Assembly (NCBI GenBank): GCA_963521545.1
Contig: CAUQVP010000040.1
Span: 1-14,586 of the forward strand
Reading direction: 5' to 3'
DNA length: 14,586 bases
DNA from: JABCPE02 sp963521545
GTDB lineage: Bacteria > Bacteroidota > Bacteroidia > Flavobacteriales > Weeksellaceae
Positions within the stretch are counted from its first letter, which is position 1. Every line of letters begins with the position of its first letter. The translations under genes and the position numbers were made by a program. Below the pieces are notes generated by a model. That model saw only the letters and a list, made by a program, of their open reading frames with translations, searched no databases and was not told the DNA's origin. This document shows positions 1 through 8,483 of the stretch, piece after piece.

Positions 1-15
1 TATCTAAATAAAATT

Positions 16-50
16 AACTTCGGCAAGGCATCGCTTTGTCGAAGTTTTTT
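16..50 (+). terminator. Rho-independent terminator of an upstream gene
   Basis: A hairpin with arms at 16-29 and 33-46 pairs over 14 positions (AACTTCG with CGAAGTT on the outside; inner pairs include two G-U) around a 3-base loop, and runs straight into a T tract (45-50). It should end transcription of a gene left of the window before rsmG. The T tract is followed at once by a -7-like box, so terminator and rsmG promoter are packed together. Confidence 0.85.
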
Positions 51-53
51 ATG

Positions 54-61
54 TATTTTTG
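54..61 (+). promoter_or_regulatory. Putative -7 box of the rsmG promoter (TATTTTTG)
   Basis: The sequence matches the Bacteroidota/Flavobacterium -7 consensus TAnnTTTG exactly and lies 19 bases before the rsmG ATG, which would give a leader of about 13 bases. A possible -33 element (TTTG, 35-38) sits inside the right side of the upstream terminator, but its 15-base spacing is shorter than usual. The match is seen directly; promoter activity is inferred. Confidence 0.5.
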
Positions 62-80
62 TAAAAATCAATTCTAAAAA

Positions 81-716
81 ATGTCTGTATCACTTATTTT
101 AAAATATTTTCCAGAAATCACTGATGAACAAAAACAGCAGTTTGAAAAACTGGAACAGTTATATACCGAATGGAACGAGAAAATAAATGTCATTTCCCGA
201 AAAGATATGGATGGGCTTTATGAAAAGCACATTCTGCATTCGCTCGGAATTGCCAAAGTAATGCCTTTTGCTGATGGCACAAAGGTGCTGGATATCGGCA
301 CAGGAGGCGGATTTCCTGGGATTCCGCTGGCTATTCTTTTTCCAGAGGTGAGTTTTACGCTGATAGATTCCATTGGCAAGAAAATAAAAGTGGTAGAAGC
401 TGTTTCGGAGGGACTTGGGCTGAAAAATGTGACCGCAGTGCATGGAAGAGCTGAAAAACTGAAAGAGAAGTTTCATTTTGTGGTGAGTAGGGCTGTTACC
501 CAGATGCCTGAGTTTTTACGATGGCTGAAAGGAAAATTTGAAAAAGAGCAGTTCAATGAAAAGCACAACGGTGTGCTTTACCTCAAAGGAGGAGATTTGG
601 CGGAGGAACTGGCAGGGCTTCGCTGTGAGATTTTTCAGCTGAAAAATTATTTTGAAGAAGAATTTTTTGATACCAAAAAAGTGGTGTATTTATCGAAAGG
701 AAATTTTAATTCGTAG
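81..716 (+). CDS. rsmG: 16S rRNA (guanine-527 N7)-methyltransferase RsmG
   Basis: RsmG uses S-adenosylmethionine to methylate N7 of G527 in 16S rRNA, in the 530 loop; in other bacteria its loss gives low-level streptomycin resistance. The 211-residue length is normal for the family. Visible motifs in order: the N-terminal WNEKINVISRKD segment (31-42), EKHILHSL (48-55), the glycine-rich SAM-binding loop VLDIGTGGGFPG (69-80), the acidic residue ending strand 2 in TLIDS (93-97), and SRAV (136-139). All are hallmarks of the GidB/RsmG family. The ATG at 81 gives a complete N-terminus and suits the -7 box at 54-61. It stands alone between a terminator and the nuclease gene 59 bases downstream, with which it may be co-transcribed. 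Nothing is missing or truncated. Confidence 0.95.
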   Translation: MSVSLILKYFPEITDEQKQQFEKLEQLYTEWNEKINVISRKDMDGLYEKHILHSLGIAKVMPFADGTKVLDIGTGGGFPGIPLAILFPEVSFTLIDSIGKKIKVVEAVSEGLGLKNVTAVHGRAEKLKEKFHFVVSRAVTQMPEFLRWLKGKFEKEQFNEKHNGVLYLKGGDLAEELAGLRCEIFQLKNYFEEEFFDTKKVVYLSKGNFNS

Positions 717-775
717 GTAATTGATTGTTAATTTTTTACAGCTTTTAATTATTGTTTTTATATAAATAATTGAAT

Positions 776-3457
776 ATGAAATTTCTCTCAAAAATTATTT
801 CGGAATTATTATCAGAAACTTCGGATTTATCCCAAACAGTAGTCGTTTTACCAGGGAAAAGGCCCGTAGTTTTTTTGAAACAAATCCTAAAAGAGCAGAA
901 ATACGAAGGTTTTTTACCTGAGTTTTTTACTGTGGATGAATTGATTAAGAAAATATCTGGAAAACAGCACATTCAGGGAATATCGCTGTGGCTTTTTGGG
1001 TATGATGTTTATAAGAAAATTTATCCCGAAGAAACTTTGGAAAACTTCCTAAAATGGTTTCCTACTTTGCTGAAAGACTGGGATGATATGCTCAAATTCA
1101 GCGAGGAGGACAAAGCTGTTTTGGAATATATGCTTGATGATGAGCGAATTAAAAACTGGGGCGAAACACTGGGAGATGGAGATAATGCAAGAAAACGAAA
1201 CCTTAATTTTTGGAAAAAGATGAATGTTTTTTTACCTAAATTAAAGGAAAATCTCGAAGAAAAAGGCTGGGCGACTGATGGGATGATTCACGAAATGGTG
1301 AGAGAGAAAATAAGCGATTTTGCGGAGGAAACGGAAACAAAATTTGTTTTTTGTGGTTTCAATGCGCTTACGCCTTTGGAGGAAAAACTGATTCGGGAAC
1401 TACTCCAAAAAGGAAAAGCTGAATGCTTTTTCCAAGCGGATGAATATTACATAAAAGACCTAAAACAGGAGGCTGGAAAGTTTTTGAGAAAGCATATGCA
1501 CTGGAAGGAATTTAATGAAAACCGAAAATTCCAGTGGATAGAAAATAGTTTTTGTAAAGAGAAAAACATCAAGGTTTATGAGGTTGCAGGGAATGTAGCC
1601 CAAACTAAAATTCTGCCTGAAATATTACAAGAAATTCCAAAAGAAAATTATTCTAAAACGGCGGTTGTTTTATTAGATGAAAACCTGCTTCTGCCGAGTC
1701 TGGATGCGGTGAGTTTCGTGGATAATCTCAATATCACGATGGGATTTCCTATCAAAAATCTTGGTTTCAGCGGGGCGGTTAAGAAGCTTTTTTACTTACA
1801 AAAACAGCTCTGGAAAAATGATAAATCCTACTATTATTTGGATGTTTTTTCGGTTTTGGAAGAATTCCCAGATAATGAAGAAGATAGAAAAATAATAGAC
1901 CAATTCACGGCTAAAATAGAAGACGAAAACATCGTTTATATTTCGAAAAAAATGATGCAGGAACATTTGGGCAAGCTTTCTTATTTTCAGCTTTTTGAGA
2001 AGAGAACAGCTACTGAACTGCTGGAGGATTTGTCTAATTTTTGTTATCAGTTGAAATTCAGAGAAATAGATGATATTTTATACGAAAATGTTTCTCTTTT
2101 TGAAACGACATTTAAGATTCTAAAAAATCATATGAAAGACTATGATTTTGAGATTTCTATAGATGCACTGGAGGTTTTGATGAATCAGCTTGTCAATTCA
2201 GAAAACTTGGATTTTCAGGGCGAACCACTTGAAGGACTGCAGTTTATGGGGCTTTTAGAAACTCGTCTTTTGGATTTTGAAAATATTATCCTGCTTTCTG
2301 TAAATGAAGGAAAACTGCCGCTGGGGAATACGCAGAATACCTATCTTCCGTTCGATGTGAGAAGGAATTTTGGGCTGAATACTTTTTTGGAAAATGATAG
2401 TATTTATGCCTATCATTTCTACCGTTTGCTGCAAAATTCTAAAAATATCTATCTGTTATACAATGCCTTAGGTTCTGGAGTGAATACAGGCGAGAAAAGT
2501 AGATTTATTATCCAAATGGAAATGGAAAGCCCTCATAAAATGGAGCATATCGTGATAGAAAACACCTCTGAACCGATTTTGCAGGAGCCAATAATCATAG
2601 AAAAAACAGAAAAAGTTTTAGAGAAACTAAATGAATGGAAGGATAGGATTTCAGCATCACATTTGATTTCTTATCTCTATAATCCGATTGATTTTTACTT
2701 AAATAACATCTTAAAAGCAAAGGAAACAGAGGAGATAGAAGAAGAACTTTCGCAGCGAAACTATGGGAATTTGGTGCATTATGCTTTGGAGGAGTTGTAT
2801 GGAGAATTACAGGGTAAAATCTTGAAAGAGAGTGATATAGAAGATTTAAAACCCAAAATAAATGAAGCTATTGATTCTGCAATTTCAGAACTTAAACACC
2901 AGCCAGAGCTTTATGAACGAGGAATGAACTACATTCATAAATCTATGGCAGCCAAGGTGGTAGAGCATATTTTAGATTATGATTTAGGTTTAATTAAAGC
3001 CGGTAACTCTTTAGAAATCATAAGTTTAGAAAATGGTATTAATGCTGAGTTTTTGCTGGATGAAAATGGTGAAAAAATTAACTTTGTCGGTTATATAGAC
3101 CGTATAGACCGCCTAAATGGAGTGGTGCGAGTGATAGATTTTAAAACCGCAAAAGCTAAAAATCTTTTCGTGAAACCAAAGGAAGAAAAATTGGAAGATT
3201 TCGTGAGCAGTGCGGACAGCAAACAGGCTTTACAGCTGAGCATTTATGCATATATGACTCTGCATAACAAAGGTTTTGCGGTCAATCAGCTGCAATGCGG
3301 CATTTGGAGTTTTGCGGAAATATGGAAGGGCGTTCAGACTTTGAAGATTTATGATAATGAAAATATTGACAATGAGAATGTTAGCATCTGTATGAATTCC
3401 ATTAAAAACATTATTTTAGAAATATTAAATCCTGGAATTCCGTTTAAAGAAAACTAA
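776..3457 (+). CDS. AddB-like PD-(D/E)XK nuclease family protein
   Basis: A large (893-residue) RecB/AddB-type protein, probably the nuclease partner in recombinational repair or processing of double-strand DNA ends. The N-terminus has a degenerate helicase motif (VVVLPGKRPVVFLK, about residues 22-35) without a proper Walker A, so it probably does not bind ATP productively. Residues about 486-565 resemble the C-terminal half of UvrD-like helicases (VNEGKLP, FDVRRNFGL, YHFYRLLQ). The C-terminal nuclease domain is intact: GNLVH with H668, GYID with D775, the IDFKT core with D788 and K790, and QxxxY with Q820 and Y824. The cysteine set that builds the Fe-S cluster in Bacillus AddB is not seen. 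An in-frame TTG lies 6 bases upstream (770), but ATG at 776 is the better start. No AddA/UvrD partner lies in the window. The HD gene starts one base after the stop. Confidence 0.85.
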   Translation: MKFLSKIISELLSETSDLSQTVVVLPGKRPVVFLKQILKEQKYEGFLPEFFTVDELIKKISGKQHIQGISLWLFGYDVYKKIYPEETLENFLKWFPTLLKDWDDMLKFSEEDKAVLEYMLDDERIKNWGETLGDGDNARKRNLNFWKKMNVFLPKLKENLEEKGWATDGMIHEMVREKISDFAEETETKFVFCGFNALTPLEEKLIRELLQKGKAECFFQADEYYIKDLKQEAGKFLRKHMHWKEFNENRKFQWIENSFCKEKNIKVYEVAGNVAQTKILPEILQEIPKENYSKTAVVLLDENLLLPSLDAVSFVDNLNITMGFPIKNLGFSGAVKKLFYLQKQLWKNDKSYYYLDVFSVLEEFPDNEEDRKIIDQFTAKIEDENIVYISKKMMQEHLGKLSYFQLFEKRTATELLEDLSNFCYQLKFREIDDILYENVSLFETTFKILKNHMKDYDFEISIDALEVLMNQLVNSENLDFQGEPLEGLQFMGLLETRLLDFENIILLSVNEGKLPLGNTQNTYLPFDVRRNFGLNTFLENDSIYAYHFYRLLQNSKNIYLLYNALGSGVNTGEKSRFIIQMEMESPHKMEHIVIENTSEPILQEPIIIEKTEKVLEKLNEWKDRISASHLISYLYNPIDFYLNNILKAKETEEIEEELSQRNYGNLVHYALEELYGELQGKILKESDIEDLKPKINEAIDSAISELKHQPELYERGMNYIHKSMAAKVVEHILDYDLGLIKAGNSLEIISLENGINAEFLLDENGEKINFVGYIDRIDRLNGVVRVIDFKTAKAKNLFVKPKEEKLEDFVSSADSKQALQLSIYAYMTLHNKGFAVNQLQCGIWSFAEIWKGVQTLKIYDNENIDNENVSICMNSIKNIILEILNPGIPFKEN

Positions 3458-3458
3458 A

Positions 3459-4109
3459 ATGAACCAAAATATATCTCTGACCATAGATTTTGTAAAGAAA
3501 ACTTTGGAAGGAGCAGAGGCAGGGCATGATTGGTTTCATACCGAGCGGGTTTGGCGACTTGCAAGACTCATTGCCAAAACAGAAAACTGCAATCAAGAAA
3601 TTGTGGAAATTTCGGCTTTATTACACGATATTGCCGACCCAAAAATTCATAATGGAGATGAAACCTTGGCGCTTGAGATTTCAGAGAAATTCCTTAATGA
3701 AATAGGAGTGGAAACTCAAGTGATAGAGCAGATTTTATTTGTCATCAAACATATTTCCTTTAAAAATAAAGGCGAAACGATAGAAAAGACCAAAGAGCTT
3801 GAAATCGTGCAGGATGCGGATAGACTGGATGCGATGGGAGCTATCGGCATAGCGCGGACTTTTAATTTTGGAGGATATAAAAATAATTTGATTTACAATC
3901 CTGATATTCAGCCGAATATCCATCAGACCAAAGAAGAATATAAAAAATCCAATGGCACAACAATCAATCATTTTTATGAAAAACTGCTCCTGCTGAAAAA
4001 CCTTATGAATACTCATAAAGGCAGGGAATTAGCAGAGGAAAGGCATAGTTTTATGCTGGTGTTTTTGGAGCAGTTTTATAAAGAATGGAATTCGGGCTTA
4101 GATGTTTGA
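3459..4109 (+). CDS. HD-domain phosphohydrolase (YedJ/YpgQ-like)
   Basis: A 216-residue soluble metal-dependent phosphohydrolase of the HD superfamily. The metal-binding pattern H...HD...D is visible: GHDWFHTERV with H27, ALLHDIADP with H56-D57, and VQDADRLDAMGAIG with D119/D121/D124. The order and spacing match the COG1418-type YedJ/YpgQ group, some of whose members cleave nucleoside triphosphates to monophosphate and pyrophosphate; the substrate here cannot be read from sequence. The ATG begins one base after the stop of the AddB-like gene, so the two are almost certainly co-transcribed and translationally coupled. That suggests, but does not show, a link to DNA end processing or nucleotide housekeeping. 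The last 12 bases overlap the convergent DUF4286-like gene. Confidence 0.85.
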   Translation: MNQNISLTIDFVKKTLEGAEAGHDWFHTERVWRLARLIAKTENCNQEIVEISALLHDIADPKIHNGDETLALEISEKFLNEIGVETQVIEQILFVIKHISFKNKGETIEKTKELEIVQDADRLDAMGAIGIARTFNFGGYKNNLIYNPDIQPNIHQTKEEYKKSNGTTINHFYEKLLLLKNLMNTHKGRELAEERHSFMLVFLEQFYKEWNSGLDV

Positions 4110-4406
4110 TTCTATTTTGTTTAGAAAAGTATTGAAAATCAATACACTTTCGCTGAATTTATCAAAAATTTTATTTGAAATATGCGGAAGTTCGTTTTCT
4201 AAAAAATAAATTCTATCTGATTGATTATCAAAGAATAATAAAACATTGGTGTTTTTGCCTTCGGAGAGCATTTCTGATTCAACTTCGGAAATGATGTATT
4301 TCCTGCTGAAGTTTTTGATAATTGCTAAAAGTTCTTCTTCCAAAAAGGAATTCCAATCATTTATCTTGTGTTCTTCTGTGTGAAAAGTGATGCTGAGTAT
4401 TGCCAT
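4098..4406 (-). CDS. Conserved small protein, DUF4286-like
   Basis: A 102-residue soluble protein with no signal peptide or membrane segment. It begins MAILSITFHTEEHKINDWN and contains an acidic SEVESEMLSEGKNTNVLLFF stretch at about residues 39-58. This resembles small Bacteroidota proteins grouped as DUF4286, which look like ferredoxin-fold (dimeric alpha-beta barrel-like) proteins; I recognise the pattern from memory and cannot verify it. Function is unknown. It is the only reverse-strand gene in the window, converges on the HD gene with a 12-base coding overlap, and is divergent from gyrA. The ATG is preceded by an A-rich leader, as for other genes here. No strong promoter is visible upstream; AAAATTTG (complement of 4448-4455) is one mismatch from TAnnTTTG. 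Confidence 0.7.
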   Translation of the reverse strand: MAILSITFHTEEHKINDWNSFLEEELLAIIKNFSRKYIISEVESEMLSEGKNTNVLLFFDNQSDRIYFLENELPHISNKIFDKFSESVLIFNTFLNKIESNI

Positions 4407-4555
4407 TTTTGTGAAATTTTTAACTTAATTTTTTTTGTAAAAGTAATCAAATTTTCATAAATTGCCATGTTATTTATTTCTCATCGTAGAAAAGAAAAAA
4501 TAGATGTAAATAGTGGTGCGTAAAGCACTGATTCATATAACTTTAATAAAAATAA
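4407..4555. promoter_or_regulatory. Divergent intergenic region between the DUF4286-like gene and gyrA
   Basis: This 149-base A/T-rich gap must hold the promoters of two divergent genes. On the gyrA side the best -7 candidate is TAACTTTA (4538-4545), one mismatch from TAnnTTTG but very close to the ATG. A small hairpin (GTGC 4516-4519, GCAC 4525-4528, plus two flanking G-U pairs) precedes it. I see no long palindrome or confident operator. The assignment rests mainly on gene orientation. Confidence 0.4.
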
Positions 4556-7075
4556 ATGAACGCAGGAGAAAAGTTAATTCCTATCAACATTGTTGATGAA
4601 ATGAAGTCCTCTTACATAGACTATTCGATGTCGGTGATTGTTTCCCGTGCATTACCTGATGTAAGAGATGGTCTGAAACCCGTTCACAGAAGGGTTCTGT
4701 ATGGTATGTATGATTTGGGAGTTTTTTCCAATAAAAAACATTTGAAATCAGCCAGAATCGTAGGGGATGTTTTGGGTAAATACCACCCTCACGGAGACAG
4801 CTCTGTATATGATGCTATGGTGCGTATGGCGCAGCCGTGGAGCTTGAGATACCCTATGGTAGATGGACAGGGGAACTTCGGTTCTATGGATGGCGACCCT
4901 CCAGCAGCGATGCGTTATACGGAAGCAAGGCTGAAAAAAATCTCAGATGAAATTCTTTCTGATTTAGATAAAGAAACGGTTGATTTTCAGAATAACTTCG
5001 ATGATACAACTAAAGAGCCTACGGTTCTCCCTACGAGAATTCCTACACTTTTGGTGAACGGAAGTTCTGGTATCGCAGTAGGGATGGCTACCAATATGGC
5101 TCCGCATAACCTTAGCGAGAGTATAGATGCTATCTGTGCGTATATTGATAACAGAGATGTTACCATAGATGAGCTGATGAAACACATCATTGCTCCAGAT
5201 TTCCCTACAGGAGGAATTATCTATGGTTATGACGGCGTGAGAGATGCTTTCCATACAGGGCGAGGGCGAGTGGTGCTGAGAGGAAAAGTGAAATTTGAGG
5301 AAATAGGAAACCGAAACGCTATCGTGGTAACAGAGGTGCCTTATCAAGTGAATAAGGCGGATATGATAGAGCGAACAGCAGAACTAGTAAAAGAGGATAA
5401 AATACCAGGGATTTATGAAATCCGTGATGAATCTGACAGAGAGGGACTTCGTGTGGTTTATGAATTGAAAAATGATGCGATTCCGAATGTGGTGCTTAAT
5501 CTATTATATAAGTATACAGCTCTGCAGACTTCATTTAGTATCAATAATATTGCACTGGTTGGTGGAAGACCGCAACAGCTTAATTTAAAGGATATTATCT
5601 ACAATTTCGTAGAGCATAGACATGATGTAGTAACCAGAAGAACAGAATACGAGCTGAAAAAAGCAAAAGAAAGAGCTCATATTTTGGAGGGGTATATGAG
5701 GGTGATTGCTACTCAGGACACGCTGGATAAAGCAATAGCAATTATTAGACATAGTACTAATCCACAGGCAGCGAAGGAAGGTTTGATAGCAGAATTTGAA
5801 CTTTCTGAAATTCAAGCTCAGGCTATTCTTGATTTAAGACTTGCTCGTCTTACAGGAATGGAATTGGATAAAATTCGTGATGAATACGAGGAAATCATGA
5901 AGATTATCGCGGATTTAGAAGACATCCTATCTAATGAGGGCAGAAGATTTGAGATTATAAAGAACGAGCTTCTTGAAATCAAAGAAAAATACGGAGACGA
6001 AAGAAAATCAGAAATAGATTATTCTGGTGGTGAAATGTCCATAGAAGACATTATTCCAAACGAGCAGGTGGTGCTTACGATTTCTCACGCAGGGTATATT
6101 AAGAGAACTCTGCTTTCTGAATACAAAGTGCAGTCTAGGGGAGGCGTAGGTAATAAAGCCGCAACGACCCGTGATGAAGATTTCTTAGAATACATCGTAT
6201 CTGCTACCAACCATCAGTATATGATGTTCTTCACAGAGAAAGGAAAATGCTACTGGCTGCGCGTATTCGAAATTCCAGAAGGCTCTAAAACAGCCAAAGG
6301 AAGGGCTGTTCAGAACCTTATTAACATTGAGCCAGATGATAAAATCAAGGCGTACATCAGAACCAATGACCTGAAAGATGTAGACTATGTAAATAGCATG
6401 TATGTGGTGATGGTTACCAAAAATGGTGTTATCAAGAAAACTTCGTTGGAGGCGTATTCTAGACCAAGAGTAAATGGGGTAAATGCCATAGAAATTCGTG
6501 AAGATGACCAGCTTTTAGAAGCAAGACTGACTACAGGTGAATCCGAAATCATGATTGCTACTAAAAATGGTAAATGTATCCGTTTCCCAGAGGAAAAAGT
6601 AAGAGCCGTGGGAAGAACTTCTATCGGGGTGAGAGGTATCACATTAGAAGATAATGACGAAGTAATCGGTATGATTATCGCTAATGATTTGGAGAAAGAA
6701 TCTGTTTTAGTTGTTTCTGAAAAAGGCTACGGAAAGAGAACCGCAGTGGAGGATTACAGAGTTACCAACAGAGGAGGAAAAGGAGTTATCACCCTGAATA
6801 TCACTGAAAAAACAGGAAAACTCATCGCGATACAAAATGTAACAGATGAAGATGGTCTGATGATTATCAATAAATCTGGTGTGGCTATCCGTATGGCTGT
6901 GGAAGAACTCCGCGTGATGGGAAGAAATACCCAAGGGGTGAAACTTATCAACCTCAAAGGAAGTGATAAAATCGCAGCGGTGGCAAAAGTAGAAATGGAT
7001 AAAGATGTGGAAGATGCTGAAGAGCAAACTGAGGAAGGTGAAAACACAGGTAATACAGAGAATGTTTCAGAATAG
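4556..7075 (+). CDS. gyrA: DNA gyrase subunit A
   Basis: The breakage-reunion subunit of DNA gyrase, which with GyrB introduces negative supercoils using ATP. Full length at 839 residues. The catalytic tyrosine is Y121 in AAMRYTEARL. The quinolone-resistance region reads HPHGDSSVYD (77-86), with S82 and D86 at the positions of E. coli Ser83 and Asp87, so no classical resistance substitution is present. The winged-helix/tower domain is followed by the coiled coil and gate, then a beta-pinwheel from about residue 505, with blade repeats such as RGGVG, RVNGVNAIEI and NRGGKGVITL. The GyrA box is a variant, QSRGGVG (526-532), instead of QRRGGKG. The C-terminus is an acidic tail rich in E and D. 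gyrB is not adjacent. The TPR gene starts 25 bases after the stop and is probably co-transcribed. Confidence 0.98.
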   Translation: MNAGEKLIPINIVDEMKSSYIDYSMSVIVSRALPDVRDGLKPVHRRVLYGMYDLGVFSNKKHLKSARIVGDVLGKYHPHGDSSVYDAMVRMAQPWSLRYPMVDGQGNFGSMDGDPPAAMRYTEARLKKISDEILSDLDKETVDFQNNFDDTTKEPTVLPTRIPTLLVNGSSGIAVGMATNMAPHNLSESIDAICAYIDNRDVTIDELMKHIIAPDFPTGGIIYGYDGVRDAFHTGRGRVVLRGKVKFEEIGNRNAIVVTEVPYQVNKADMIERTAELVKEDKIPGIYEIRDESDREGLRVVYELKNDAIPNVVLNLLYKYTALQTSFSINNIALVGGRPQQLNLKDIIYNFVEHRHDVVTRRTEYELKKAKERAHILEGYMRVIATQDTLDKAIAIIRHSTNPQAAKEGLIAEFELSEIQAQAILDLRLARLTGMELDKIRDEYEEIMKIIADLEDILSNEGRRFEIIKNELLEIKEKYGDERKSEIDYSGGEMSIEDIIPNEQVVLTISHAGYIKRTLLSEYKVQSRGGVGNKAATTRDEDFLEYIVSATNHQYMMFFTEKGKCYWLRVFEIPEGSKTAKGRAVQNLINIEPDDKIKAYIRTNDLKDVDYVNSMYVVMVTKNGVIKKTSLEAYSRPRVNGVNAIEIREDDQLLEARLTTGESEIMIATKNGKCIRFPEEKVRAVGRTSIGVRGITLEDNDEVIGMIIANDLEKESVLVVSEKGYGKRTAVEDYRVTNRGGKGVITLNITEKTGKLIAIQNVTDEDGLMIINKSGVAIRMAVEELRVMGRNTQGVKLINLKGSDKIAAVAKVEMDKDVEDAEEQTEEGENTGNTENVSE

Positions 7076-7100
7076 AATTAAATAAAAAATTATCATTAAC

Positions 7101-8474
7101 ATGAAAAAAATAGTTTTAAGTTTAGCATTAGTGAGTGCATCATTCGCTTTTGCACAGAAAAAAGAAATCCAAAACGCTTCTAAAGCGATAGAAAAAAACG
7201 ATATAGCAGCAGCTAAAGCAGAAATTTCAAAGGCTGAAGGTCTATTGAACGACCAGCTGTATCTGCTCGAACCATCAGTTTTGGAGGAATATTATTACGC
7301 GAAAGGAGTTTTATTGATAAAAGAAGGAAAAACGAGAGAAGGAGCTGCTCTTTTAGGGAAAATTGCAGATTTAAAAACGATTTATACAGGGAAAAACAGC
7401 GATAAAAAGAAAGTATTCTTTGCAGGAAAAGAAGCTGCTGAAAAAAGTGGAATACAAGGATTAAAAGTTGAAAATTATACTCCAAAAACTACTGAAAAAG
7501 TAAATAGTTTTGTAAATCCACTTTTGAAATCTGCAAGTGATGAAGCTTACAAAGCTTATCAAGCTAAAAACTACAACAAAGCAGCTGAAAAATACGAAGA
7601 AGTATACAACCTATTGAAAGCCGTAGGAAACGAGGATAAAACTTATCTTTACTACGCAGGGATAAACTATCAAGCGGCTGGAAAGAATAATGAAGCGATA
7701 GAGATTTATAACAGTCTGATTAACAGTGGATATACAGGAGTTACGACTCAGTATTTGGCAACTGATGTGAAAACTGGGCAGGTTCAGTCTTTTGATAAAA
7801 ACTCTTTTGAATTGATTAAAAAATCTGGTTCAAATGAATACAAAGACCTAAAAACTCAATCGACTCCAAGCGTAGAACTAGAGCTATATGAATCAAACAT
7901 AAGACTTTTGGTGGATGCTGCAAGATATGATGAAGCTTTGGTTTTGATAGAAAAAGGACTTAAAAAATTCCCTAACAATCAGAGATTGTCAGAATTACAA
8001 GGAGTTGCTTATTACAGATCTGGAAAAACTTCAGAATTTATCCAAAACCTTAAAAATCAAGTTGCTAAAAACCCTAATGACAAGGAATCTTGGTATAATT
8101 TAGGTTTCTTACAAAGTCAAGATAATGCTACTTTGGCAGATGCTGAAAAATCATTCAAAAAAGCATTGGAGATTGATGGAAACTATGTTTTGGCGCTGCA
8201 AGGTTTGGCTTATGCAGTTCATTTAAAGGATGATGAAAAGACATTGGAACAAATCCGAGCTTTCCAAAAAGCAAAGAAAATCAATGAAATGAATAAATTG
8301 ATGGAAAAGAGAAGAGAAACCTTCAAAAAAGCTCTTCCTTACCTTGAAAAATGGCATTCCATTGAGCCTAAAAATGTAGAAGTAGTAAGTACTCTGAAAG
8401 GAATCTACATGAATTTAGACAATATGGATAAGTATAACCAGTTCAAGAATTTAGAAGATTCTTTGAAAAAATAA
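7101..8474 (+). CDS. Exported tetratricopeptide-repeat protein
   Basis: A 457-residue secreted or periplasmic protein built of TPR helices, probably a protein-interaction scaffold; the exact role is unknown. The Sec signal peptide is clear: MKKIVLSLALVSASFAFA with cleavage before Q19. TPR-like helical pairs can be seen at about 147-176, 181-210 (YYAGINYQAAGKNNEAIEIY), 264-292 (YDEALVLIEKGLKKFPNN), 295-325 and 329-360 (WYNLGFLQ to SFKKALEID), with a degenerate pair at 407-445. The N-terminal part (20-140) is lysine-rich with weaker repeats. It follows gyrA by 25 bases with no visible promoter of its own, and a strong terminator comes 9 bases after its stop, so gyrA and this gene probably form one unit. 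My recollection is that this pairing recurs in flavobacteria, but that is unverified. Confidence 0.85.
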   Translation: MKKIVLSLALVSASFAFAQKKEIQNASKAIEKNDIAAAKAEISKAEGLLNDQLYLLEPSVLEEYYYAKGVLLIKEGKTREGAALLGKIADLKTIYTGKNSDKKKVFFAGKEAAEKSGIQGLKVENYTPKTTEKVNSFVNPLLKSASDEAYKAYQAKNYNKAAEKYEEVYNLLKAVGNEDKTYLYYAGINYQAAGKNNEAIEIYNSLINSGYTGVTTQYLATDVKTGQVQSFDKNSFELIKKSGSNEYKDLKTQSTPSVELELYESNIRLLVDAARYDEALVLIEKGLKKFPNNQRLSELQGVAYYRSGKTSEFIQNLKNQVAKNPNDKESWYNLGFLQSQDNATLADAEKSFKKALEIDGNYVLALQGLAYAVHLKDDEKTLEQIRAFQKAKKINEMNKLMEKRRETFKKALPYLEKWHSIEPKNVEVVSTLKGIYMNLDNMDKYNQFKNLEDSLKK

Positions 8475-8483
8475 TTTATATAA

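Noticed and set aside
4514..4530. Small hairpin upstream of gyrA as a regulatory RNA element
   Set aside because: Only four standard pairs plus two G-U pairs; nothing resembles a known riboswitch or leader, and such stems are common by chance.
4538..4545. TAACTTTA as the gyrA -7 box
   Set aside because: One mismatch at the critical final G, no -33 TTG at suitable spacing, and it would leave an almost leaderless transcript; kept only as a remark in the divergent region.
4964..5347. Reverse-strand open frame inside gyrA
   Set aside because: It lies wholly within an unmistakable gene, encodes no recognisable domain, and open antisense frames are expected from this codon usage; the same applies to the other reverse-strand frames in rsmG, gpmI and the TPR gene.
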